DNA of 7,636 nucleotides from Thermoleophilaceae bacterium (lineage in GTDB: Bacteria; Actinomycetota; Thermoleophilia; Solirubrobacterales; Thermoleophilaceae), in assembly GCA_013812065.1 (NCBI GenBank), contig JACCUC010000102.1:1-7636 (forward strand), given 5' to 3'. Each line of letters starts with the position of its first letter. Within the stretch, counting starts at the first letter, position 1. The notes under the pieces are model-generated. The model was given only the letters and a program-made list of their open reading frames with translations, ran no database searches and had not been told where the DNA came from. Position numbers and translations under genes: made by a program. This document shows positions 1 through 6,040 of this stretch, one piece after another.

Positions 1-988
1 GCGTCGCACCGGTCGCGGGCGGGGGCGGCGCGGCGGGGGCGCGGAGCGGCCGGCGGAGGCATCCGCCCCCACGGCAGAGGAGACCGAGGCCGCCGAGCCC
101 CAGGTCCCCGAGGCCGAGGAGACCGCCGAGCCCGAGCCGGACCCGGAGGCCGAGCTCCGCGCCGGAGTCCTCGACACCCTTCCCAACGGCAGCGGCTTCC
201 TGCGCGGTGCCGCCCTCGCGCCCGATCGCGACGACGTACACGTCTCACCGGCGCAGATCCGCCGCTGCGAGCTGCGGTCCGGCGACGAGATCGCGGGGCC
301 GGTGCGGCCCCCCCGGCGCTCTGAGCGCCACTTCTCGCTCATGCGCGTCGAGACCGTCAACGGCGCCCCGGCCGAGCCGCCCACCGAGCGCCCGGACTTC
401 GACTCCCTTTCGCCCGCCTATGCGACCGAGCGGCTCGCGGCGCCCGAGGAGCTGGCTGCGGTGCCCTTCGGCAAGGGCTCGCGCGTCGCCGTGATCGACC
501 CGCCCGGCGCCGAGGGAGGGTTGCTTCTGCGCCGGCTCGTCCCCGCACTGGCCGAGCGGCATCCTGAGCTGCGCCTCGCGGTCGCGCTCGCCGGAGTCCG
601 TCCCGAGGACGCCGTCGAGTGGCGGCGAGGGGAGATTCCGGTGGTGGGCGGCGGCGCCGACGGCTCGATCGACGACCAGTCGCAGGCGGCCGAGCTCGCC
701 CTTGCACGAGCCAAGCGCGTGGCCGAGGGCGGCGGGGACGCCCTGCTCGTGGTCGACTCGCTCGAGGCCATTGCTCCGGACGCGGCGCGACGGGTGTTCG
801 CGGCGGCCCGCCGGCTGGACGGCGCGGGGACGCTGACCGTGATTGCCACCCTCGCGGTGAGCGACGAGCTCGCCCGGCTCGCCACCACCCGGATCGTGCT
901 CGAGGCCGCGGCGGGGACGCGCGGCGACGAGATGCCGACGGTCTCGGCGGTGTCCGACGCCGTCCGGGCGGACCTGCTCGGCGGATAG
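1..988 (+). CDS. Rho-family protein with degenerate ATPase (5' partial)
   Basis: The frame is open from position 2 and ends at TAG 986-988, giving 328 visible residues; the start lies outside the window. Residues 1-54 are an Arg/Gly-rich stretch then an acidic Glu/Pro/Ala linker, as in the N-terminal insertion of actinobacterial Rho. Residues 55-120 match the Rho cold-shock-like RNA-binding domain (GVLDTLPNGSGFLR, VSPAQIRRCELRSGDEI, then VRPPRRSERHFSLMRVETVN). FDSLSPAYATERL corresponds to the Rho linker FDxLTPxYPxERL. Residues 157-328 follow the Rho ATPase fold but the P-loop reads PPGAEGGLLL instead of PPKAGKTTLL, DERPEE reads GVRPED, and the Q/R-loop and arginine-finger regions are shortened. 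The Walker B-like VVDSLEA is kept. Rho normally terminates transcription as an RNA-driven hexameric helicase; I infer this one binds RNA but cannot hydrolyse ATP. It could be a regulatory paralogue or a decaying copy. Confidence 0.8.
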   Translation, partial: RRTGRGRGRRGGGAERPAEASAPTAEETEAAEPQVPEAEETAEPEPDPEAELRAGVLDTLPNGSGFLRGAALAPDRDDVHVSPAQIRRCELRSGDEIAGPVRPPRRSERHFSLMRVETVNGAPAEPPTERPDFDSLSPAYATERLAAPEELAAVPFGKGSRVAVIDPPGAEGGLLLRRLVPALAERHPELRLAVALAGVRPEDAVEWRRGEIPVVGGGADGSIDDQSQAAELALARAKRVAEGGGDALLVVDSLEAIAPDAARRVFAAARRLDGAGTLTVIATLAVSDELARLATTRIVLEAAAGTRGDEMPTVSAVSDAVRADLLGG

Positions 989-1083
989 CCGCGCGGAGTT
1001 CGTCGACTCTCGACCCCCGCCGCGCGCCCGGCGCCGGCGAGGCTGATGCATCCGACCCGCCGGTTACGGTCTTCGGCCCTTCC

Positions 1084-1884
1084 ATGAGGACGGTCGCCAC
1101 CCAACCGATCACCGTCAGCGAGTACTCCGAGCTCGGCCGCGCCCTGCGGGCGGTCGGACCCGCGGTGATCGAGGGTGAGGTTCAGAAGCCGAGGGCATCC
1201 GGGCGCGGGATGCTGTGGTTCTCGCTCACCGACGGTGACGCGGCCCTCTCCTGCAAGGTCTTCCGGGGGCAGGCCCGATCGCTCGAGCACACCCCGCGCG
1301 AGGGTGATCTCGTTCAGGTCGAGGTGGAGCGCCCTGACCTGTACGCGGGGAATGGCAAGCTCGACCTGATCGTCGGCCAGGTGGGGCTCGCCGGCGAGGG
1401 ATAGCTCCTGCTCGCCCGCCAGGAGCTCGTCGCCCGCCTGACCGGCGAAGGGCTGTGCGACCCCACCCGGCGGCGGCTCCTACCGCGGTTCCCGCGCGCG
1501 GTCGGAATCGTCGCGGGAAAGGGCTCGGACGGTCTGAGTGACGTGGTCCGCGCGCTCGTCGACCGGTGGCCTTCGGTGCACATCGTAACCTGCCCCACCG
1601 CCGTCCAGGGACGCCTGGGCGAGCGGCTCGGCGACCGTGCGCGTGGACGGCTCGACGGAGCTCACCGCGACGCTGCCCACACGGCAGCGCTCATCGCGGC
1701 GCGCGACTTCCGCCGCCGCGGATGGCTGCTGGCGAGCACCAGCGCCGGCGCGACGGTGCGCTCCGGCTTCGAGCTGAGGGCTGGAGAGCGCATCGACCTA
1801 CAGCTGCACGACGGCCGGGCGGACGCGGTCGTCGCGAACGTCGACCCCGAGATCGGGAGGAATCCCCATGAGCCAGACGACTGA
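1084..1884 (+). pseudogene. xseA: Exonuclease VII large subunit, interrupted and internally deleted
   Basis: ATG 1084 opens an XseA-type OB-fold domain (VSEYSELGRALRAVG, VIEGEVQKPRASGRGMLWF, LSCKVFRG, REGDLVQVEVERPDLYAG), which binds single-stranded DNA in ExoVII. An in-frame TAG at 1402-1404 cuts it after 106 codons. The same frame goes straight on with recognisable XseA sequence (ARQELVARLTGEGLCDP, LPRFPRAVGIVAG, VVRALVDRWPSVHIVTCP) to TGA 1882-1884. After the VQG at about 1600-1608 the catalytic middle, including the GRGGGS-type and GHExD-type motifs, is absent. The frame resumes with a remnant of the coiled coil and the C-terminal segment (RRRGWLLASTSAGATVRSG, ELRAGERIDLQLHDGRADAVV). The full-length family is about 400 or more residues; only about 266 codons remain. 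The TAG is probably GAG changed to TAG. No in-frame start lies between 988 and 1084. A functional nuclease is unlikely. Confidence 0.8.
1855..1860 (+). promoter_or_regulatory. Strong Shine-Dalgarno for xseB
   Basis: GGGAGG lies seven bases before ATG 1868. It fixes the xseB start inside the end of xseA, in the usual overlapping xseA-xseB arrangement. It matters because the frame it launches is not the frame that carries the rest of XseB. Confidence 0.7.
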
Positions 1885-2199
1885 GCTCACTTCGAGGCAG
1901 GGTACGAGCGTCTCCAGGACATCGCCCGGCGCCTCGGCGAGGAGGAGGTGCCGGTGTCCGAGATGTGCGACCTGTTCGCCGAGGGAAAGGGGCTCGAGCA
2001 GGCGCTGACGAGCTACCTCGACACCCAGCGGGAGCGGGTGGAGGCGATCGAGCAGGGGACGGGGGTTCCGTCGTTCCGCGTCATCGCGCCGGCGCCGGCC
2101 GATGCGTCCGACGCGGGCGACCTCGCCGTCAGCCGCGCCCAGCCCGCACCGGCGCAGTTGTCAGGTGGGTCGTCCGCAGACGACGACATACCGTTCTGA
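1868..2199 (+). pseudogene. xseB: Exonuclease VII small subunit, frameshifted, with SSB-like C-terminal tip
   Basis: From ATG 1868 the first codons give MSQTTELT, a normal XseB opening, but this frame then turns to noise and stops at TGA 2006-2008. The remaining XseB sequence is in the frame one base back from about 1891: FEAGYERLQDIARRLGEEE, VPVSEMCDLFAEGKGL, then LDTQRERVEAIEQ. The break fits loss of one T (ACT-TTC became ACTTC at 1889-1893). XseB is a small helical subunit, usually about 60-80 residues, that coats the XseA coiled coil. Here about 40 extra residues rich in Ala, Pro and Ser follow, ending in SSADDDIPF at TGA 2197-2199, which matches the SSB C-terminal tip. A shorter product could start at GTG 1948, but it would lose helix one. 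The stop is 8 bases from the convergent gene's stop. A sequencing error is possible. Confidence 0.78.
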
Positions 2200-2207
2200 T
2201 AAGTGGC

Positions 2208-2669
2208 TCAGCGCCGATAGCCGACGCCCGCCCAGGACGGCTCGTGCGAGAGCTCGATCGGCTCGGATCCCCGCTCGGGCTGGGCGTAGCCGAAGGTGTG
2301 CGTGGCCCCGTCGAAGACCACGTCGAGCTCGCCCTCCTTGACCCGCTGGTCGAGCCACGCGCCACGGAAGACGAGCCGCCGGAGCCAGTGCACGAGCGAG
2401 CGCTCGGCGGGGCCGGCGAGCTCGTCCCATGCCTCGTTGACGTGCTCGCCGAGGGCCGAGGCAGGCGCCGAGACCTCGCCGTTCACCGCGAGGTTGACGA
2501 GATCCTCCTGTTCCTCGGATTCGAGCGACCCACAAACGAAACCCAGGCGCAATGCCGCCTGCTCGATGCGTTCGAGGAAGTCGTCCTCGTTGAAGGTGAA
2601 GCGCAGCTCACCGTACTCGAGCACGTAGTCGGTGCCTGACTCGTAGTTTCCGCGTCGCGTGGTGTCCAT
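2208..2669 (-). CDS. Hypothetical acidic protein of unknown function
   Basis: I do not recognise this 153-residue protein. It is read from ATG 2667-2669 to a stop at 2208-2210. The composition is acidic and protein-like (YGELRFTFNEDDFLERIEQA, ALRLGFVCGSLESEEQEDLV, LVHWLRRLVFRGAWLDQRVK, GELDVVFDGATHTFGYAQ), with likely alternating helix and strand and no signal peptide or membrane segment. The C-terminus is polar and Trp/Tyr-containing. An alternative start at ATG 2706-2708 adds MPTPRRRQSSERT and has an AAGGA about 13 bases upstream. The 2669 start has no clear ribosome site, so the start is uncertain. It converges on xseB and is divergent from the response regulator, with which it may share a control region. 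The opposite strand lacks an equally protein-like frame here. Confidence 0.62.
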   Translation of the reverse strand: MDTTRRGNYESGTDYVLEYGELRFTFNEDDFLERIEQAALRLGFVCGSLESEEQEDLVNLAVNGEVSAPASALGEHVNEAWDELAGPAERSLVHWLRRLVFRGAWLDQRVKEGELDVVFDGATHTFGYAQPERGSEPIELSHEPSWAGVGYRR

Positions 2670-2738
2670 GGTCCGCTCGGAGGATTGTCGGCGCCGAGGC
2701 GTCGGCATGTTAGGCCGGAGTCCTTCACGACCGCTGGC

Positions 2739-2756
2739 CTGCAAGACGATTTGCAG
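2739..2756. promoter_or_regulatory. Palindrome CTGCAA-N6-TTGCAG, candidate operator
   Basis: Perfect six-base arms (2739-2744 and 2751-2756) are separated by GACGAT in the divergent intergenic region between the hypothetical gene and the response regulator. The symmetry and spacing resemble a dimeric regulator site. Because the flanking genes diverge, an operator is more likely than a terminator. The regulator is unknown. Confidence 0.4.
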
Positions 2757-2764
2757 CCGAGAGG

Positions 2765-2777
2765 GGAGAGATTCTCC
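2765..2777. promoter_or_regulatory. Short palindrome GGAGA-GAT-TCTCC upstream of the response regulator
   Basis: Five-base perfect arms around a three-base centre end 20 bases before ATG 2798. In RNA it would be a weak hairpin; in DNA it could be a half-site pair for a regulator. The left arm is also purine-rich like a ribosome site but is too far from the start to serve as one. Confidence 0.25.
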
Positions 2778-2797
2778 GCCCCGGGCCTTGGAATGGC

Positions 2798-3514
2798 ATG
2801 AACCCGAACGGAGCATCTTCCTCAGTGGTTGTCGTCGAGGACGACGAGGCGCTCGCGACCTACCTGGCCGACAACCTATCGGCCGACGGCTTCCGGGTTG
2901 CCTGCGCCCGCAGCGCCGCCGAGGGAATGCGGGCCATCGAGGTTCGCCGGCCTGACCTCGTCGTGCTCGACGTGAAGCTCGGTGACGGCTCGGGTCTGGT
3001 CGTGCTGGACCGAGTGCGCACCGGCGACGGGATCGCCGCGCGCATCGATGCACAGCTGCCGGTGATCGTCCTGAGCGGGCGCGGCTCGGAGGCCGATCGG
3101 GTCCGGGGCTTCGCCCGCGGCGCGGACGACTACGTGGTCAAGCCGTTCGCCTACGCCGAGCTCCTCGCGCGCATCCGAGCCCTCCTGCGACGGGCGGCCG
3201 GGCGGCCGCGGCGAGGCATCTTGCGGGTGGGCGAGCTGAGTCTCGACCCTTCGACGCGCGAGGTGCGTCTCGCGGGCGAGCCGGTTGTGCTCGCGGCCAA
3301 GGAGTTCGCCCTGCTCCTCACCCTCGCAACCGATCCGACCCGGGTGCACCTCAAGAACGACCTGCTCCGCGACGTCTGGGGCTACGCCGCCATCGGCACC
3401 ACCCGCACGCTCGACGCGCACGCCTGCCGTCTGCGCCGCAAGCTCGGCCGCTCGCCGCGCCCGTTGGTACTCAACGTGCGGGGTGTGGGCTACCGGCTGA
3501 CGGAGGCGGCATGA
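2798..3514 (+). CDS. OmpR/PhoB-family response regulator
   Basis: This 238-residue DNA-binding response regulator has the receiver domain at about residues 9-130 and a winged-helix output domain at about 142-235. The acidic pocket is E14/D15/D16 (VVVVEDDEAL), the phosphoacceptor is D58 (LVVLDVKL), S93 stands at the switch Ser/Thr position (IVLSGRG), and K115 is the conserved lysine (DYVVKPF). The output domain shows LAAKEFALLLTLA, LLRDVWGY, then a recognition helix TRTLDAHACRLRRKLG and the wing VRGVGYRLTEA. All signalling residues are present, so it should be phosphorylated and bind DNA as a dimer. The loop after the phosphorylation helix is longer than usual (RTGDGIAARIDAQ). The start has only a weak GGAA upstream. 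The stop overlaps the kinase start (ATGA, 3511-3514), so the two are co-translated. The target genes are unknown. Confidence 0.93.
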   Translation: MNPNGASSSVVVVEDDEALATYLADNLSADGFRVACARSAAEGMRAIEVRRPDLVVLDVKLGDGSGLVVLDRVRTGDGIAARIDAQLPVIVLSGRGSEADRVRGFARGADDYVVKPFAYAELLARIRALLRRAAGRPRRGILRVGELSLDPSTREVRLAGEPVVLAAKEFALLLTLATDPTRVHLKNDLLRDVWGYAAIGTTRTLDAHACRLRRKLGRSPRPLVLNVRGVGYRLTEAA

Positions 3515-4323
3515 CGCTCTGGGCTGCCGTCGCCGGCTGGGTGCTCGTCGTCTGCCTCGCCCTCCAGGCCGCCCGCCTGGCGCACCGGCTCGACCTCGTC
3601 GCCGAGGCCGACCACGAGCTGCGCGGCCCTGTGTCGGCGCTGAGCCTTGCCGTCGAGTCGCTCGGGGGCCGTCCGGAGCTGAGCCGCCGCGCGCAGGCGC
3701 TCGAGACCCACCTCGACCGTCTGCGCCTCGGCCTCGCCGACCTGGCGGCGGCACGCTCGGGTCGCCGGGCGGCTCCACGCGACGCCGATGTCGGGCTGGA
3801 GGGTTTCGCCCGGGCGGCCGCCGACGCCTGGCAGCCCGCCGCTCGGCGCTCGGGCGGCGAGATCCAGGTCGACTGGCGCGCGGGGGAGGTGACCGCCCGA
3901 GCCGACCGGGCCCGCCTGTCGCAGGCGCTCGGCAACGTCCTCGCCAACGCCGTCGAGCACGGGGGCGGCCGTGTCCAGCTGCGAGCCGAGCGCGTCGGCG
4001 CTCGGGTCCGCATCGCCGTCCGTGACGAGGGGACGATGTCTCGCCGGGGGGCTGACGAGCAGTCCGCCGGGGAGCCGGCAGCGATGCGCGCTCGCGATCG
4101 CGGGCGCGGTCTGGGGATCGCGGCCGCCGCTCTCCGGCACGCTCGCGGATCGCTCGAGACGCCCGACCTGGGTTACGTCCTCCGGACCGGGGGACGGGAC
4201 GGCGCGGACGCGGCGGCGACCGGCCGGTCGACACGAGCTGGCGATCGCCGCCCCTCAGCGAGCACCGGCCGGGGTACTACGGTGACCCTGGAGCTGCCGG
4301 TCGTCGAGGAGCCCTCCGCGTGA
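3511..4323 (+). CDS. Membrane-tethered sensor histidine kinase
   Basis: A compact 270-residue kinase, the likely partner of the regulator it overlaps. Residues 3-20 (LWAAVAGWVLVVCLALQA) form one membrane segment, and the DHp helix starts almost at once with phospho-acceptor H35 (EADHELRGPVSAL). No periplasmic sensor, HAMP or PAS domain fits between them, so the signal may be sensed in the membrane or through another protein. The ATP-binding domain has the N-box GNVLANAVEHGGG (N142, N146), a reduced G1 box DEGT (172-175) in place of DxGxG, and a G2 box GRGLGIAAAAL (198-208). An Arg/Asp/Gly/Ala-rich insertion of about 30 residues (around 224-254) precedes the last strand, GRGTTVTLELPVVE. The nucleotide-binding core is thus recognisable but has a weak G1. 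It ends at TGA 4321-4323. Confidence 0.88.
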   Translation: MTLWAAVAGWVLVVCLALQAARLAHRLDLVAEADHELRGPVSALSLAVESLGGRPELSRRAQALETHLDRLRLGLADLAAARSGRRAAPRDADVGLEGFARAAADAWQPAARRSGGEIQVDWRAGEVTARADRARLSQALGNVLANAVEHGGGRVQLRAERVGARVRIAVRDEGTMSRRGADEQSAGEPAAMRARDRGRGLGIAAAALRHARGSLETPDLGYVLRTGGRDGADAAATGRSTRAGDRRPSASTGRGTTVTLELPVVEEPSA

Positions 4324-4324
4324 A

Positions 4325-4606
4325 CTGACTCTCGTCGCCGAACGCGAACGCAGGCAGCGCTTCTCGGCCGCCGAGCTCGAGCGACTCGAGGCCGAGCCGC
4401 CCGACGGGCGCACGCCCGAGCTCGAGGCGGCGCTCGCCGCGGCGCGCTCGCATGGTCGGCGCGCCCGGAGGCAGCAGAGGCAGCTGCGACGCCTGCGCCG
4501 TGGCGCGGAGGCTCCGGTGGTCACCCTTCCGGAGTTGCTCGACTCAGACCTCGGGCCCCGGATCCTCGAGCGACTGGCCCGCGAGCTCGAGCGCAGGCTC
4601 GCCTAA
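4325..4606 (+). pseudogene. C-terminal remnant of an ArsA/GET3-like ATPase (tentative)
   Basis: From 4325 to TAA 4604-4606 one frame encodes about 93 residues with no ATG or GTG start at its beginning. It reads RRQRFSAAELERLEAEPP, then TPELEAALAAARSHGRRARR and APVVTLPELLDSDLGPRILE. This resembles the last part of actinobacterial ArsA-type ATPases, where a QRFSxAEAERL segment is followed by a basic helix and a VVxLP strand. The P-loop and switch motifs, which lie N-terminal, are not here. A GTG at 4320 overlaps the kinase stop but hits TGA after two codons; one added base would join it to this frame. It may be a truncated gene, a frameshifted small gene of the kinase operon, or a sequence error. 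The family assignment is from memory. Confidence 0.45.
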
Positions 4607-4623
4607 TACCCTCAGGCGCGCTC

Positions 4624-5955
4624 GTGCTCGACACCACGTATAGGGTCCGGATCCGCCACCGCGCCGGTCAGCTTGCGAAGCTTGCGCAGGCGATCGGCGA
4701 GCGCGAGGGGCTGATCGGCGACGTGACGAGCGTCAAGCTCGGCCGGGAGGCGACGATCCGCGAGATCACCGTCGAGGTCCGCGACGACGATCACGCCGAG
4801 GAGATCGCCGAGCAGTTGGACGCGATCGACGGCATCGAGGTGCTCTGGCACCGCGACCGCGCCCTCATGCGCCACGAGGGCGGCAAGCTGACCGTCGAGG
4901 CCAAGATCGAGGTCCGGACGCTCCAGGACACCCGCGACATCTACACGCCGGGAGTGGCGCGCGTCGCCCAGGCGATCGCCGACGACCCTGCCCTCGCCAG
5001 CCGCTACACGACGATCGCCCGCACCGTCGCCATCTGTACGAACGGCACGCGCGTGCTCGGTCTCGGCGACATCGGTCCGCGGGCGGCGATGCCGGTGATG
5101 GAGGGCAAGGCGGTCTTCTATCGCCAGTTCGCCGGCATCTCGGCGGTGCCGATCCTCATCGACGCCTCGGAGCCCGATGACTTCGTGGCCACCGTCAAGC
5201 GGATCGCGCCGACGTTCGGGGGGATTCACCTGGAGGACATCTCCGCTCCCGAGTGCTTCGAGATCGAGCGCCGGCTGATCGACGAGCTGCCGATCCCGGT
5301 CATGCACGACGACGTCCACGGGACGGCGGTGGTGGCGCTGGCGGCGGCGATCGTGGCCTGCCGGCAGGTCGGCATCGAGCTGCACCGCGCGACGGTCGGG
5401 CAGCTCGGGCTGGGCGCCGCCGGGTTCGGGATCGCCGCACTGATGGTCGACGCCGGCGTCGAGCGGGTCGTCGCCAGCGATCCCAACGCCGCGAGCCACG
5501 CCCGCGCCGCCGACAAGGGGATCGCCATCGCCGAGCTCGACGAGGTCATGGCGACCGCGGATGTCGTCGTCGCCACGACCGGGCGGCCGGGACTGATCGA
5601 GCCGGCGATGGTACGCGACGGCCAGGTGATCCTCGCGCTCACCAATCCCGACCCCGAGATCCGGCCCGACGACGCGCTCGCCGCGGGCGCCGCCTTCGCC
5701 CTCGAGGGGTCGATCGTCAACAACGTACTCGGCTATCCCGGCATCTTCCGCGGCGCGCTGCTCGCCGGCGCGGAGGACATCGACCTGGAGATGAAGCTCG
5801 CCGCGGCACGGGCGATCGCCGACCTCGCCGAGCGCTCCGAGCTCGTCCCCGACGCGCTCGACCCGAGCGTGCACCAGCAGGTGGCCGAGGCCGTGCGCGA
5901 GGCGGCCGAGCGCAGTGGCGCCGCGCGGCCCGAGCTCGCGGCGCCCGATCTGTAG
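4624..5955 (+). CDS. Malic enzyme with N-terminal ACT domain
   Basis: This 443-residue protein would convert malate to pyruvate, CO2 and NAD(P)H in the cytoplasm. Residues 5-78 form an ACT domain (YRVRIRHRAGQLAKLAQAIG, IREITVEVRDDDHAEEIAEQ), a small-molecule-binding regulatory module. The malic domain carries DIYTPGVARV with catalytic Y107, EGKAVFYRQFAG with K162, metal ligands in LEDISAPECFEIERR (E204, D205) and MHDDVHGTA (D229, D230). The Rossmann domain has GLGAAG (262-267), and D286 after the second strand favours NAD over NADP. LTNPDPEI (340-346) and SIVNNVLGYPGIFRGAL are also family-typical. All key residues are intact. The GTG start is chosen because it sits just before the ACT domain; no Shine-Dalgarno is seen. 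TAATAC at 4604-4609 might be a -10 element. The gene ends at TAG 5953-5955. The ACT ligand is unknown. Confidence 0.93.
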   Translation: MLDTTYRVRIRHRAGQLAKLAQAIGEREGLIGDVTSVKLGREATIREITVEVRDDDHAEEIAEQLDAIDGIEVLWHRDRALMRHEGGKLTVEAKIEVRTLQDTRDIYTPGVARVAQAIADDPALASRYTTIARTVAICTNGTRVLGLGDIGPRAAMPVMEGKAVFYRQFAGISAVPILIDASEPDDFVATVKRIAPTFGGIHLEDISAPECFEIERRLIDELPIPVMHDDVHGTAVVALAAAIVACRQVGIELHRATVGQLGLGAAGFGIAALMVDAGVERVVASDPNAASHARAADKGIAIAELDEVMATADVVVATTGRPGLIEPAMVRDGQVILALTNPDPEIRPDDALAAGAAFALEGSIVNNVLGYPGIFRGALLAGAEDIDLEMKLAAARAIADLAERSELVPDALDPSVHQQVAEAVREAAERSGAARPELAAPDL

Positions 5956-5996
5956 CCCCGGGTCTCACGTCACCGACGAGCCCAGATCGGGCGCCG
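5939..5996 (+). terminator. 14-bp inverted repeat at the end of the malic enzyme gene
   Basis: Perfect arms CGGCGCCCGATCTG (5939-5952) and CAGATCGGGCGCCG (5983-5996) flank a 30-base loop. The left arm covers the last malic enzyme codons and ends right at its TAG stop. In RNA it would form a strong GC-rich stem. No run of T follows, so it is not a classical intrinsic terminator; it may stop transcription in another way or protect the mRNA 3' end. It separates the malic enzyme from the dcw promoter. Confidence 0.5.
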
Positions 5997-6040
5997 AAGC
6001 CCCGGCCCGAGTGCCGCCGAGAGGAGTTTTCGTGCCCGTT

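Noticed and set aside
1402..1404. Reading the xseA TAG as a recoded sense codon
   Set aside because: The Rho-like gene and the malic enzyme both end in TAG in this window, and the missing catalytic middle of xseA would not be explained.
2876..4234. Long minus-strand frame of over 450 codons opposite the two-component genes
   Set aside because: It is rich in Arg, Pro and Gly with no motif, and lies opposite two well-supported genes; high GC keeps antisense frames open.
4612..5874. Long minus-strand frame opposite the malic enzyme
   Set aside because: It is a mirror of the plus-strand codons (His/Asp/Arg-rich low complexity); the plus strand encodes a complete enzyme with all catalytic residues.
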